From NCBI RefSeq assembly GCF_900156395.1, contig NZ_FTNL01000001.1:145995-209994 (forward strand): DNA of 64,000 nt, given 5' to 3'. Within the stretch, counting starts at the first letter, position 1. Each line of letters begins with the position of its first letter. The stretch is from Fluoribacter gormanii. GTDB taxonomy: Bacteria > Pseudomonadota > Gammaproteobacteria > Legionellales > Legionellaceae. The translations under genes were made by a program, and so were the position numbers. The notes under the pieces were generated by a model. That model was given only the letters and a program-made list of their open reading frames with translations. It ran no database searches and was not told the origin of the DNA. This document shows, one piece after another, positions 44,312 through 53,484 of the stretch.

Positions 44312-45061
44312 TTAACTCATAGCAAAACTCGACGCCAGCGATCCCAAAATAAGTGTCCACCCGTCAACCATAACAAAAAGCATGATCTTAAAGGGTAGTG
44401 AAATAATCAAGGGTGAAAGCATCATCATACCCATAGCCATCAGAACACTCGATACCACCATATCAATAATTAAAAAAGGTAAAAACAAAATGAAGCCAAT
44501 CTGGAACGCTGTTTTTAATTCACTGGTTATGAATGCAGGAATCACTACACTCATTGGCACTTCATTGAGAGTCGCTGGGTTTTTTTGAGCAAATTTTTCA
44601 AACAACGATAAATCATTTTTACGGGTTTGATTTAACATAAACTCGCGCAAAGGAACCTGGGCATTTGTCAAAGCTTGAGGGAATTTCATAGTCTCAGCCA
44701 GATAAGGCTGCACTGCCGTATCATTGATTTTATTAAAAACGGGAGACATCACAAAATAAGTCATGAATAACGCAATACCAATTAAGATTTGATTCGTCGG
44801 AGTCTGCGCCAAACCTATGGCTTGACGTAATATAGAAAGTACAATAATTATTCTTGTAAAAGCCGTCATTGCCATCAACATCCCTGGCAAAACAGTTAAC
44901 AAAGTCATAAAAATCAAAATTTGCAGATTAACACTATAAGTTTGTTCGCCATTTGCTCCAGGTTGCACTGTCATCGCAGGTAACGATAACGGTGCCGCCT
45001 GCAAAGCTAGAGGAACCAAACACAACAAAATGATACATACAGAGGCTAGAGTGAAACGCAT
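44312..45061 (-). CDS. fliP: Flagellar export gate protein FliP
   Basis: FliP forms the core of the export channel. From ATG 45061 ([16 protein letters not shown], 249 residues) it starts with a cleavable signal peptide and has the E. coli length (245). In-frame starts at 45139, 45130 and 45175 would add a charged extension before the signal. The 45139/45130 starts sit right at the fliO stop and remain possible if the extension is tolerated. Family blocks: [69 protein letters not shown] and [15 protein letters not shown]. Confidence 0.93.
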   Translation of the reverse strand: MRFTLASVCIILLCLVPLALQAAPLSLPAMTVQPGANGEQTYSVNLQILIFMTLLTVLPGMLMAMTAFTRIIIVLSILRQAIGLAQTPTNQILIGIALFMTYFVMSPVFNKINDTAVQPYLAETMKFPQALTNAQVPLREFMLNQTRKNDLSLFEKFAQKNPATLNEVPMSVVIPAFITSELKTAFQIGFILFLPFLIIDMVVSSVLMAMGMMMLSPLIISLPFKIMLFVMVDGWTLILGSLASSFAMS

Positions 45062-45140
45062 CAGAACTCGAGACTTATAAGAACTGACTCTTTCTATGTT
45101 ATAGGATGGATATCGCATCATTAAACTCATTTTGTTCATC

Positions 45141-45476
45141 TTATGATTTCGTAACTGATTTAAGTAGCGCTGCAAATGAAGTTTTATTCATGGAATCAAA
45201 ACCTGTGGGTAATTGTTCACCAAAATCATAAAGCAGCGTGACATGCCCGGAACCTGAGCCAACCAATAAATAACGCGCCCCCACTTTTAACAAGGTAATT
45301 TTTTCCTTAGGGCCTAAAATCATACTCGCTACCGATTGAAATCCTTTTGTCGAGCTCATTTGCATACCATGTAGCCGCTTCACCAGCCAGGACAATACTA
45401 GGATAAGCAATAAAACGAACAATAAGCCCATGACAACACGCATGAGCTCTCCCTGATTCAGTGCAGTTTGCATCAT
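45141..45476 (-). CDS. fliO: Flagellar biosynthesis protein FliO
   Basis: A 111-residue bitopic membrane protein that assists FliP assembly. One membrane helix (about 12-32; [21 protein letters not shown]) is followed by a small cytosolic domain with the FliO pattern [23 protein letters not shown] and [10 protein letters not shown]. It overlaps fliN by 4 bp and precedes fliP. Confidence 0.92.
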   Translation of the reverse strand: MMQTALNQGELMRVVMGLLFVLLLILVLSWLVKRLHGMQMSSTKGFQSVASMILGPKEKITLLKVGARYLLVGSGSGHVTLLYDFGEQLPTGFDSMNKTSFAALLKSVTKS

Positions 45477-45793
45477 CTTAGCCGCTTAATTCGTTCTGCT
45501 TTGCTGACGATATCGGTTAATCGCACACCAAATTTATCATTAACCACTACCACTTCCCCATGTGCAACTAAGGTCCCATTGACTAAAACATCAAGCGGAT
45601 CACCTGCTAAACGATCCAGGGCAACAATTCCTCCCTGGTTTAATTGGAGTAAATTACGAATTGTCATTTTAGTGCGACCAATTTCTACGGTCACTGATAC
45701 AGGGATATCCAGAATCAAATCCATTTTTTCACTGTCTGCTTCCTGAGGAAGGGTATTTGATGGTTTGGGTTGTTCAATTGCTTCTTGAGACAT
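45473..45793 (-). CDS. fliN: Flagellar motor switch protein FliN
   Basis: A C-ring protein. The 106-residue sequence has a short acidic lead and one SpoA (surface presentation of antigens) domain, about 28-100: LILDIPVSVTVEIGRTKMTIRNLLQLNQGGIVALDRLAGDPLDVLVNGTLVAHGEVVVV. It partners with FliM, 10 bp upstream, to set rotation direction and torque. Confidence 0.95.
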   Translation of the reverse strand: MSQEAIEQPKPSNTLPQEADSEKMDLILDIPVSVTVEIGRTKMTIRNLLQLNQGGIVALDRLAGDPLDVLVNGTLVAHGEVVVVNDKFGVRLTDIVSKAERIKRLR

Positions 45794-45803
45794 TACTCAT
45801 CTC

Positions 45804-46871
45804 CTAATAACTAATATTTTTTATTATTTTTACAGCACGCTTGTCATTCGCAGTACCTTGAGTTGCCGTAAAGCCTGGGGTTCCTTCAATATCTAAAGTA
45901 ACTATTTCTTTCATTTCCATAGGTATAAAATCCCCTACTTGCCATGACATCACAGCACCGAGAGTGCTTTTGGTTTCCGCCATTGCCGAGCTCACAGTTA
46001 ATTCAACATCCATTAACTCTTCTTTTAGTGATTTGACCCAGTTTGGATCAATTTCATCATCTGGACGAGAAGCACCAAGCTCCAATTGCTCTTTGATTGG
46101 CTCAACCATGGAATAAGGCAAAATAAAATAGAAAATACCTACTTCTTTGCCAAAATCCATCGAAAAACGCGCTACCAGTAGCATTTCTTCAGGTTCTGCT
46201 ATATTGACCAACTGTGGGTTTGTTTCATCATTAAATTTGGTGATATCAAGCTGAATAATGGGTTTCCAGGCTTGACTCAGGTTGGCAATGAGCTTTTTGG
46301 TGATCACTTCCATAACACGCAGCTCGGTTGCAGTAAAATCTGTTCTGTCTTTTTGGGCAAAAAATTGGGAACTGCCGCCAAAGTAATAGTCGACCAGATC
46401 ATAGACAAAAGTACTATCAAAAAGAATTATGCCTTTGCCTCGTAATGGTTTGAATTTAAAAATACTCATTAAGCTTGGGTTAGGCAAACTTTCCATGAAA
46501 TCGCGATGTTTTATAATAAGTAATGGGTCTTGCTTAATCTCAAAATCCTTGGCAGTCACATTATAGATATCAGATGCAAACAAACGCACTGCACGGTCAT
46601 AAATTCTATCTAATACAGGCAGCTTGCCTTTGACAATTCGTTCTTGAGCAGTAAAATTAAGTGTTTTTACATCATTTTCTTTTTTTATTTCAATTGGCTC
46701 AAATGTAGAATTGGTTACATCCTTTTTATTCCCTTTTGCTTTTTTATGATCCGATTTTTCTTTAGAAAGTGTTTGGCTTTCCGGTTCTGGATGCTCCTCT
46801 TCAGGAGATTCACCCACTGTTTTTAGTAATGCATCTATTTCTTCTTGTGATAAAACGTTTTTATCAGCCAT
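45804..46871 (-). CDS. fliM: Flagellar motor switch protein FliM
   Basis: A C-ring protein that binds phospho-CheY. The 355-residue protein begins MADKNVLSQEEIDALLKTVG, the CheY-binding peptide, then a long charged linker (about 20-65) that is longer than in E. coli. The middle domain (about 70-260) has DRIYDRAVRLFASDIYNV and KFKPLRGKGIILFDSTFVYDLVDYYFGG. A C-terminal SpoA domain follows, with LKEELMDVELTVSSAMAETKSTLG. It is the first gene of the fliMNOPQR-flhBA operon and has a sigma-54 promoter upstream. Confidence 0.96.
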   Translation of the reverse strand: MADKNVLSQEEIDALLKTVGESPEEEHPEPESQTLSKEKSDHKKAKGNKKDVTNSTFEPIEIKKENDVKTLNFTAQERIVKGKLPVLDRIYDRAVRLFASDIYNVTAKDFEIKQDPLLIIKHRDFMESLPNPSLMSIFKFKPLRGKGIILFDSTFVYDLVDYYFGGSSQFFAQKDRTDFTATELRVMEVITKKLIANLSQAWKPIIQLDITKFNDETNPQLVNIAEPEEMLLVARFSMDFGKEVGIFYFILPYSMVEPIKEQLELGASRPDDEIDPNWVKSLKEELMDVELTVSSAMAETKSTLGAVMSWQVGDFIPMEMKEIVTLDIEGTPGFTATQGTANDKRAVKIIKNISY

Positions 46872-47185
46872 ATAAGCAATCCATACAAATTTTTTGAACT
46901 TGAAGTTAACTCATTAAATTCAGGTAACCATCATGATTTTTCTATTGAATAGCCTTATGCAAACTGTATGCCATTTATAAAATGGCCTTGTCATTTCTAG
47001 TAGAATTGAAGCCTGGATTTGGGTTTGCGCCTTGATCCAAGCAACAATGCTGAAAAAATTGAGGTATTTACTAATTCGAGATTAATCAATATAACCAGTG
47101 ACATGTTTGCTTTGACAGTCAAAAATTATATGCCAATCATTTGACAATATATCAAACTTAATTAGAAACAAGAGCAAACAAAAAC
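46872..47185. other. Intergenic region upstream of fliM
   Basis: A 314-bp region between fliM and a small exported protein gene, both on the minus strand. It contains the sigma-54 promoter of fliM (46958-46973) and, around 47020-47055, a degenerate GCCTGGATT...TTGATCCAAGC palindrome reminiscent of the dispersed family. No ORF or RNA gene seen. Confidence 0.5.
46958..46973 (-). promoter_or_regulatory. Sigma-54 promoter of the fliM operon
   Basis: The minus-strand sequence TGGCATACAGTTTGCA matches the -24/-12 consensus TGGCAC-N5-TTGCA at all but one base, with GG and GC exactly ten bases apart. It lies about 85 bp upstream of the fliM start. RpoN/FleQ control of this class of flagellar genes is established in Legionella and Pseudomonas. 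Confidence 0.75.
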
Positions 47186-47416
47186 TTACTCATTAGTCTG
47201 TTGTTGACATTTTGCCTGCGCCATTTTTCGGCAATTATCCTGGCAATCGATTTCAGAAGAGTTCAAACATTGCGAATTAATACAATCTTGACTTGTATTA
47301 TGAAAGCACTGGGTTTTGTCATATTTTTGTGCGCCTAAATAATCCTGAGGAATATCGGCTGCAAAAACAGAAAGGGAAAAGAGAAAGCCTAAAAAGATTA
47401 AAATAGTTTTCATCAT
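47186..47416 (-). CDS. Small exported Cys-rich protein
   Basis: A 76-residue protein with a signal peptide (about 1-19; ILIFLGFLFSLSVFA then AD). The mature part of roughly 57 residues has six cysteines (QCFHN, QDCIN, SQCLN, IDCQD, NCRKM, KCQQQ) in a regular C-x4 to C-x9 pattern, likely paired in disulfides in the periplasm or outside. Two adjacent ATGs (47416, 47413) are possible starts. Family unknown. It is divergent from the DprE1-like gene. Confidence 0.7.
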   Translation of the reverse strand: MMKTILIFLGFLFSLSVFAADIPQDYLGAQKYDKTQCFHNTSQDCINSQCLNSSEIDCQDNCRKMAQAKCQQQTNE

Positions 47417-47486
47417 AATTCCTTTTAATTATGTATCTAAATGAATTATAGTCATAAATATTGGAAATGATGAAACCACATATAAA

Positions 47487-48776
47487 ATGCGCAGCAAAAC
47501 AAAAACATTCACCAATTTTAGCCGTGCGCGCTATAGCCAGTCGTTCTGTTTACGTCCAGATAATGAAGAACAACTTACTGATTACCTTGCCCATAATCCC
47601 CAAAAAAATATCCTCGTACGTGGTTCAGGGCTATGCTATAACGACAGTTGTTTTAATACTGATGGTTTTATTATTGATAGCGAACGTCTGAATCATTTTA
47701 TCGATTTTAATCCTGAAACGGGTATTGTAATCTGTCAAGGAGGGGTACCACTTAAAGATTTATTTTTTGTGCATCCTGATTTCATTCCTCCCGTTCTACC
47801 AGGGACTGTCCATGCTACAGTTGCAGGTGGAATTGCTCATGATGTGCATGGAAAAAACAATCATCTCGAAGGTAGTTTTGGACACCATCTCCTTGAATTC
47901 GATTTACTGATTGGAAGTAAGAAAATTCATTGTAGCCGTAATGAAAATAGCGAATTATTTCATGCCACGATCGCAGGCTTAGGTCTTACAGGGATTATTA
48001 CCCGTGCTACACTCCGTTTAAAAAAGGCTCCTCGTTTTGTGCAAACCAAGCACAAGCAATTTGAATCGCTCCAATCACTCACCGAATATATGGTGACAGA
48101 GGGCACTCATCATGATTATCAAGTTGCCTGGCTGGATCTACTTAATCCCGTCCCCCGCGCTATTTTTTCTGTAGCGGATTATTGTGAGCCGTTCGACGAT
48201 AAACAATTCAAAATCCACTCCATACCTAAAATTCCTTTTTCTTTAATCAGGCCTTGGAGTATAAAATTGTTTAATCAGCTTTTTTTTAATCATAAAAAAG
48301 GACAAGAAAAACTAACACTTGAGCAATTTAATAATCCACTGGATAAACTCATGCACTGGAACAGACTTTATGGACCTAAAGGATTAGTTCAATTTCAAGC
48401 CGTTTTTAGTACGGAGCATGCTCCTAACACTTTAGATCGATTAATACAATTGATGCGGCGTCATAAGGCTACGCCAACCCTTACTGTGCTCAAACTGTTC
48501 ACTCAATCTGGAGAAGGCTTACTTTCCTTTTGTAAACCTGGATTTACCCTGGCAGTTGATTTTATTCATAATGCACAAGCGAAGCAGGCAATATCTGCCA
48601 TGAATCAATTAATCACTGAACTCAATGGGCGAGTTTATTTAGCCAAGGACTATTTTTTAAATGAAGAACAATATCATAAGATGTATGAGAAGCATGAACA
48701 CTTCTCTCAAGTCCTTAAGCGCCATGCATGTATTATGAACTCTGATCTGGCAAACCGATTAGGGATTAAAAAATGA
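47487..48776 (+). CDS. FAD-dependent oxidoreductase, DprE1-like
   Basis: A 429-residue protein of the vanillyl-alcohol-oxidase/PCMH FAD family. The FAD-binding part (about 20-190) has ILVRGSGLCYNDSCF, VLPGTVHATVAGGIAHDVHGKNNH and GLGLTGIITRATLRLK, which together match DprE1 (decaprenylphosphoryl-ribose 2'-oxidase) more than other family members. DprE1 oxidises lipid-phosphoribose to a keto sugar, which DprE2 reduces to the arabinose epimer. The next gene, overlapping by 4 bp, is a short-chain dehydrogenase of the DprE2 type, which strongly supports the pair. The lipid carrier and final sugar in this organism are unknown. No clear ribosome site before ATG 47487. Confidence 0.8.
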   Translation: MRSKTKTFTNFSRARYSQSFCLRPDNEEQLTDYLAHNPQKNILVRGSGLCYNDSCFNTDGFIIDSERLNHFIDFNPETGIVICQGGVPLKDLFFVHPDFIPPVLPGTVHATVAGGIAHDVHGKNNHLEGSFGHHLLEFDLLIGSKKIHCSRNENSELFHATIAGLGLTGIITRATLRLKKAPRFVQTKHKQFESLQSLTEYMVTEGTHHDYQVAWLDLLNPVPRAIFSVADYCEPFDDKQFKIHSIPKIPFSLIRPWSIKLFNQLFFNHKKGQEKLTLEQFNNPLDKLMHWNRLYGPKGLVQFQAVFSTEHAPNTLDRLIQLMRRHKATPTLTVLKLFTQSGEGLLSFCKPGFTLAVDFIHNAQAKQAISAMNQLITELNGRVYLAKDYFLNEEQYHKMYEKHEHFSQVLKRHACIMNSDLANRLGIKK

Positions 48777-49495
48777 CACAAAGAACATGGGTCATACTGG
48801 GCGCAACCTCCATCATTGCAGAAAAATTTGCTCACATTGCTGCCCAATCAGGACATCAATTACTTCTCGTAGGGCGCCAGCAAAAACAGCTTGATCTGAT
48901 TGCAAATGATATCAAACTTCGATATCAAGTGAGCTGTGATGTACTTGTTTTAGATTTGATCGAACAAGTTAATGATCTGCTTGCAGTTTTTAAAAAAGAA
49001 AACCGTGAACTGGATTTATTGATTGCACACAGCGACTTCACCGATAACGACCATTTGAATATTGAAACAATCTCTCAGCTCATCAAAGTAAATATTTTGA
49101 CCACTACTTTATTGATCCACACCTACTTAAGTCGTCAGCAAAAAGAATATAATTTATTGTTTTTAAGTTCTGTTGCTGCATGCCGTGGACGCGCCAAAAA
49201 CAGTCTGTATGGAGCCAGTAAAGCAAGCATTGAAATTTATCTTCAGGGTTTACAGCAAGCTGCCAGTTCGAATCAACACATCACCATTGCTCGCTTGGGT
49301 TTTATTGACACCAAACAAACTTATGGCATACCCGGAATTTTTTACGCTGCCCCACCTGACGGTTGCGCGCAAGCCTGTTGGAACGCCCTGATACATAAAA
49401 AAAGAATGTTTTATTATCCTTATTTCTGGAAAATTATTATGGGAATAATCACCCGGCTGCCATTCTTTGTTTATAAGAAAATGGGTAGAATTTAG
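48773..49495 (+). CDS. Short-chain dehydrogenase, DprE2-like
   Basis: A 240-residue SDR enzyme. The cofactor-binding start is WVILGATSIIAEKFAHIAA (a variant of TGxxxGIG with LGATS), and the catalytic pair sits in SLYGASKASIEIY (Tyr-x-x-x-Lys). A hydrophobic C-terminus (FWKIIMGIITRLPFFVYKKMG) could associate with the membrane, as DprE2 does. It overlaps the DprE1-like gene by 4 bp (ATGA), so the two are coupled and probably act as one epimerase. The stop at 49495 is followed in the same frame by a decayed coding stretch. Confidence 0.8.
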   Translation: MTQRTWVILGATSIIAEKFAHIAAQSGHQLLLVGRQQKQLDLIANDIKLRYQVSCDVLVLDLIEQVNDLLAVFKKENRELDLLIAHSDFTDNDHLNIETISQLIKVNILTTTLLIHTYLSRQQKEYNLLFLSSVAACRGRAKNSLYGASKASIEIYLQGLQQAASSNQHITIARLGFIDTKQTYGIPGIFYAAPPDGCAQACWNALIHKKRMFYYPYFWKIIMGIITRLPFFVYKKMGRI

Positions 49496-49855
49496 GATTC
49501 CCATATTAATCAATATCAGTCCGTGCTCAGCAAATATAACTTTTTTGAACAAAGTAATGGAGCAAATGCTACATTAGAATATTATTTGGGTTACACCCCA
49601 AAGCAAATCTATCTTGATAGCTGTAAAAGCAGCAATTTTCCAATTGACTCCAAAATAGAAGAGTTATTTGAAAAAGCTGAAACTGCAAAAATTATGATGT
49701 TGAAATGATCTGGATTTGCATAGAACTTGATGCAAAATATTGAAGTGTTCCTTAGTAAAGAAGAAACCCGATCACTCTAAATCCCTGATTTAGCTGAACT
49801 ACAATCTAATGTTTTGATTGATTTATTTAAAAATCTTAATCATAGGTAAAATTGT
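49496..49855 (+). pseudogene. Decayed reading frame after the SDR gene
   Basis: In the same frame as the preceding SDR gene, protein-like sequence continues past its stop. First comes GTG 49523, giving 61 codons (LSKYNFFEQSNGANATLEYY...) to TGA 49706. Then, after a further TAG, MQNIEVFLSKEETRSL runs to TAA, then IPDLAELQSNVLIDLFKNL to a final TAA near 49850. Three in-frame stops without a frame change suggest a gene decaying by nonsense mutation. The 61-codon piece could instead be a small gene of its own. Its 3' part overlaps the opposite-strand gene at 49823. Confidence 0.35.
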
Positions 49856-50020
49856 TTTTATCAAGCCAAAAAATTGTAAAATATAGATAACTAAAATAAT
49901 AAGAACAAGTACGTTTAATAAGCTTTTAATTGATGGCGGCATCGGTATAAAAGTATCGATTAACCATAAAATCACCCCAAAGACAACAATTACAGCAATT
50001 AAATTCAAGAGCCCAGTCAT
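49823..50020 (-). CDS. Small two-helix membrane protein, Thivi_2564-like
   Basis: A 65-residue protein with two membrane helices: TGLLNLIAVIVVFGVILWLI (about 2-21) and LLNVLVLIILVIYILQFFGLI (about 35-55). They are joined by the conserved turn DTFIPMPPSIKSL. This matches a small family annotated elsewhere as Thivi_2564-type membrane protein, recalled rather than searched. AAGGAT precedes ATG 50020. Function unknown. Confidence 0.7.
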   Translation of the reverse strand: MTGLLNLIAVIVVFGVILWLIDTFIPMPPSIKSLLNVLVLIILVIYILQFFGLIKTILPMIKIFK

Positions 50021-50119
50021 AACTATCCTTATTAATGAAGATTTCTGTTTAAAATTATAGCAGATTTACAGATACTGAGGGGAGCTTCGATACCGGGGTA
50101 ATAGATTAATAAAATTTCC

Positions 50120-50196
50120 GTAGCTTCGGTACAGTAAAGTGAATCCCTGGGATTTGAAATTTATTACCCCCGTTTCACTTTGCTGCACCTAGGCTA
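50120..50196. repeat. Dispersed palindromic element upstream of 49823 gene
   Basis: GTAGCTTCGGTACAG (50120) pairs with GCTGCACCTAGGCTA (ending 50195), and GTGAATCCCTGGG faces CCCCCGTTTCAC. A neighbouring GGGGTAATA (about 50095) also complements TATTACCCC (about 50162), enlarging the fold. Confidence 0.55.
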
Positions 50197-50224
50197 AGAA
50201 TAATGCAAATATTGCTCGAATAAC

Positions 50225-50608
50225 TTATTCGCTTTTTGCACTCTGTTCCTTCAACAAATCACGAATTTCAGTTAATAATGTTTCTTCTCTGGTTTGTTTT
50301 TCTTTCTTTTCTTCCTCTTTTCTTAATAATGAAATTGCTTTAATTGCTACAAAAATTGAAAATGAAATGATTGTAAAATCAATCACGGCTTGGAGAAATT
50401 CACCCCATTTTACAATCGCATCACCTACGGAAAACGTTTTATTTGCGACATTAACTCCACCTAATAACAAGCCAATTAAAGGCATCACAATGCCGCTAAC
50501 TAATGAGCTAATAATTTTGCCAAATGCCGCACCAATAACCACAGCAACAGAAAGATCAATCACATTCCCTTTTATAGCAAATTGTTTAAACTCTTGTAAA
50601 AAACTCAT
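50225..50608 (-). CDS. mscL: Large-conductance mechanosensitive channel MscL
   Basis: An inner-membrane emergency valve opened by membrane tension on osmotic downshift. The 127-residue protein (E. coli 136) has the N-terminal amphipathic helix and TM1 gate (FKQFAIKGNVIDLSVAVVIGAAFGKIISSLV), a short periplasmic loop, TM2 (VIDFTIISFSIFVAIKAI) and a charged C-terminal helix (KEEEKKEKQTREETLLTEIRDLL). It follows alaS on the same strand with a hairpin repeat in the gap. Confidence 0.96.
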   Translation of the reverse strand: MSFLQEFKQFAIKGNVIDLSVAVVIGAAFGKIISSLVSGIVMPLIGLLLGGVNVANKTFSVGDAIVKWGEFLQAVIDFTIISFSIFVAIKAISLLRKEEEKKEKQTREETLLTEIRDLLKEQSAKSE

Positions 50609-50644
50609 GCCATCCTCCTTATGTATGATTACTTTACAGATAAG

Positions 50645-50670
50645 TAGCCTGGTGGAGAAAAACCAGGCTA
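50645..50670. repeat. Minimal palindrome of the TAGCCTGG family
   Basis: TAGCCTGGT (50645-50653) and ACCAGGCTA (50662-50670) are a perfect 9-bp inverted repeat around GGAGAAAA, 9 bp after the alaS stop. It is a core-only copy of the dispersed family and may help end the alaS transcript. Confidence 0.6.
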
Positions 50671-50679
50671 AATAAACAA

Positions 50680-53262
50680 TTACGAATCGCGTACCATTTC
50701 TTTAATTTCTTCTATCTTTTTCTCCAAATCAGGTGGCAAAACTCCTCCTCCCTGAGCCATATCATCACGTCCCCCACCCTTTCCACAGAGATGTTTTACC
50801 AATGTAGCCGCGGTAGGTGCTTTCCCTAAAATACTCTTACTCACACCAGCAATCACATTCATTTTATTTTGATCCACTGTAAATAAAACAATTACAGCTG
50901 AGTCAAGTCTGGATTTCAGTTGATCCAAGGTAGTACGCATGGTTTGATTATCAACACCTTCCAATTGTTTTACCAGTAAACTCATTCCATTGATTTGTTC
51001 TACTTCATTTGCCAGATCTGCTCCTGATTTTTGTGCTTTCTCACTTTGTAATTTGGCAATTTCTTTTTCTAAACTTCTATTTTCAGCAATCAGCTGACCT
51101 ATCTTGTCCGGTAAGTTATTCATTGTGGTTTTTAACAATGACGCTAACTCAGTTAGAAGTAACTGTTGTTCATTAACCCAAACTAACGCATAACGACCAG
51201 TTACCATCTCAATACGTCTTACACCACTTGCAATTCCGTATTCAGCAACGATTTTAAACAACCCGATATCACCTGTCCGCCGTGCGTGAGTTCCGCCACA
51301 AAGTTCTTTAGAAAACTCACCCATAGATAACACACGTACCTCATCGGTATATTTTTCTCCAAACAGAGCGACAGCACCACTCTTTTTGGCGGAATCAATA
51401 TCCATGACTCGAGTTACCACTTCGTGATTGGCTCGAATTTGATCATTAACTAATACTTCAATTTCTTTGATTTGTTCTGTGGTCAATGATTCAAAATGAG
51501 AAAAGTCAAAACGCGCGCGCTCCGCATCAACCAATGAACCTTTTTGCTGGACTTGTGGTCCGACTACTGTTTTTAAAGCAGCGTGCAATAAATGAGTTGC
51601 TGTATGATTTAAACGAATTGCTTCTCGGCGCTTGTTATCTATTTCGGCTTTCACCAACTGATCCAAGGCCGCAGAACCGTCCACTACTTCGCCATAATGT
51701 ACTATGGCTTGACCTCTTTTCTGCGTATCATCGACACGAAAACGAAAACCTGTACTTGTTAATATTCCCTTATCTCCTACTTGGCCACCACTTTCTGCAT
51801 AAAAAGGTGTATGATCCAGAACTACAGCCCCTTTCGACCCTTGACTTAAGACTTCCACTTCGCTTCCTTCTAGAAGCAAGGCAATAATTTTTCCTTCGGT
51901 TTCTTTTTGTTCATAACCATGAAAATTAGATTGGTAATCCAATTGGGAAGTAGTGCTATAATCCACGCTGAACTGACTGGCAGCCTGAGACTGCTCTCTT
52001 TGCTGTTGCATCAATTGATTGAAGCCATCCATATCCACATAGAGACCTTGCTCTCGAGCTATATCAGCAGTCAAATCGACAGGAAAACCGTAGGTATCAT
52101 AAAGTTTAAATGCAATTTCTCCTGGTATTTCGTGGCCCCCAAGAGAATGCATTTGCTCTTGCAAAAGACGCAATCCCTGATCAAGGGTGCGGGCAAACTG
52201 GTTTTCTTCCTGGTTAAGGATTTTTTCTATATGAGCTTTAGAGTTTATCAATTCAGGATAAGCATCACCCATTACTGTAATTAAAGGCTCTACTAATCGT
52301 GAAAAAAACGGTGTTGGCAAGCCTAACTTATTACCATGCCTTATGGCCCTTCTAATAATTCTTCTTAGTACATACCCTCGTCCTTCATTGCCAGGAATCA
52401 CTCCATCAGCAATTAAAAAAGCGCAAGAACGAATATGATCAGCAATTACCTTTAAAGAGGTGTGATCTAAATTGGTAACCGTTCCAAGTTTTGCTGTCGA
52501 TTTAATTAAATACTGGAAAATATCCGTTTCATAATTGCTGTGGACGCCTTGAACTACGGCAGCAAGTCGCTCAAGTCCCATACCTGTATCTACAGAAGGT
52601 TTGGGTAGCGGATGCAAATTCCCATCTTTATCCCGATTAAATTGCATGAATACCAGGTTCCAAATTTCAATATATCGATCCCCATCTTCATCAGGACTTC
52701 CCGGAGGGCCACCTGGAATTTCAGGACCATGATCATAAAAAATTTCGGTACATGGACCACAAGGGCCTGTATCCCCCATAGACCAGAAATTATCTTTTTC
52801 ACCACAACGCGAGAAACGTGCGGCCGAAACCTTCATTTCTTTTAACCAAATATCCTCTGCTTCCTGATCTTCTTTATACACAGTCACCCACAAACGCTCT
52901 TCGGGCAAATGTAGAACTTGAGTTAAAAATTCCCAAGCAAATTTTATTGCTTCCCGCTTAAAATAATCACCGAAACTAAAATTACCCAACATTTCAAAAA
53001 ATGTATGATGTCTTGCTGTATACCCCACATTTTCTAAATCATTGTGTTTACCACCTGCGCGTACACAACGTTGTGCAGTAACCGCTCGCTGATAAGAACG
53101 TGTTTCAAGTCCTAAAAATAAATCCTTAAATTGCACCATACCCGCATTAGTAAACAATAAAGTAGGATCATTAGCAGGAATTAAGGAGCTGGATTCCACC
53201 AGTTGATGACCACGTTGTGTGAAATAATCAAAAAATGCTTTTCTAATTTCAGAACTTTTCAT
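50680..53262 (-). CDS. alaS: Alanyl-tRNA synthetase
   Basis: Charges tRNA-Ala and edits mischarged Ser/Gly. The 860-residue class II enzyme has the N-terminal catalytic domain ([19 protein letters not shown]; class II motifs within [15 protein letters not shown]). The editing domain has the zinc-binding HTATHLLH (about 550-560) and CGGTH (about 655-659). The C-terminal oligomerisation/tRNA-binding domain has [13 protein letters not shown]. Upstream, a 222-bp gap filled with a composite repeat separates it from recX. Confidence 0.97.
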   Translation of the reverse strand: MKSSEIRKAFFDYFTQRGHQLVESSSLIPANDPTLLFTNAGMVQFKDLFLGLETRSYQRAVTAQRCVRAGGKHNDLENVGYTARHHTFFEMLGNFSFGDYFKREAIKFAWEFLTQVLHLPEERLWVTVYKEDQEAEDIWLKEMKVSAARFSRCGEKDNFWSMGDTGPCGPCTEIFYDHGPEIPGGPPGSPDEDGDRYIEIWNLVFMQFNRDKDGNLHPLPKPSVDTGMGLERLAAVVQGVHSNYETDIFQYLIKSTAKLGTVTNLDHTSLKVIADHIRSCAFLIADGVIPGNEGRGYVLRRIIRRAIRHGNKLGLPTPFFSRLVEPLITVMGDAYPELINSKAHIEKILNQEENQFARTLDQGLRLLQEQMHSLGGHEIPGEIAFKLYDTYGFPVDLTADIAREQGLYVDMDGFNQLMQQQREQSQAASQFSVDYSTTSQLDYQSNFHGYEQKETEGKIIALLLEGSEVEVLSQGSKGAVVLDHTPFYAESGGQVGDKGILTSTGFRFRVDDTQKRGQAIVHYGEVVDGSAALDQLVKAEIDNKRREAIRLNHTATHLLHAALKTVVGPQVQQKGSLVDAERARFDFSHFESLTTEQIKEIEVLVNDQIRANHEVVTRVMDIDSAKKSGAVALFGEKYTDEVRVLSMGEFSKELCGGTHARRTGDIGLFKIVAEYGIASGVRRIEMVTGRYALVWVNEQQLLLTELASLLKTTMNNLPDKIGQLIAENRSLEKEIAKLQSEKAQKSGADLANEVEQINGMSLLVKQLEGVDNQTMRTTLDQLKSRLDSAVIVLFTVDQNKMNVIAGVSKSILGKAPTAATLVKHLCGKGGGRDDMAQGGGVLPPDLEKKIEEIKEMVRDS

Positions 53263-53303
53263 TTCGAATCAACACCAATTTGAGTTAATTTTAATTTTCA
53301 ACC

Positions 53304-53474
53304 GTACCTGGGTAAAGCACAGTATCTTCCCCCTCTCCCAGCAATGGAAGAGGGATTGTGGTGAAGGAGCAATATAGTGCTCCCTCATCCCCCTAACGGG
53401 CACCTTCTCTCCTTTTGGGGGGAGGAAGTTTCGCTTAACTTAAAAGCAAAGTTTCTGCGCATTACCCAGGCTAC
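53304..53474 (-). repeat. Composite palindromic repeat, copy B (complete)
   Basis: A 171-bp element filling most of the alaS-recX gap. The outer ends GTACCTGGGTAAAGCACAG (53304) and CTGCGCATTACCCAGGCTAC (ending 53474) are inverted repeats of the dispersed family. Between them lies a second unit with CCCCCTCTCCCAG, TCATCCCCCTAACGGGCACC and CTTTTGGGGGGAGG. In the reverse orientation it matches copy A (34969-35113) block by block, including ACTTTGCTTTTAAGTTAAGC. Confidence 0.7.
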
Positions 53475-53484
53475 GATTTCATTT

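Noticed and set aside
51486-52284. Two plus-strand frames of 133 and 125 codons inside alaS
   Set aside because: They are antisense to conserved editing and catalytic regions of alaS, with no ribosome site or family features.
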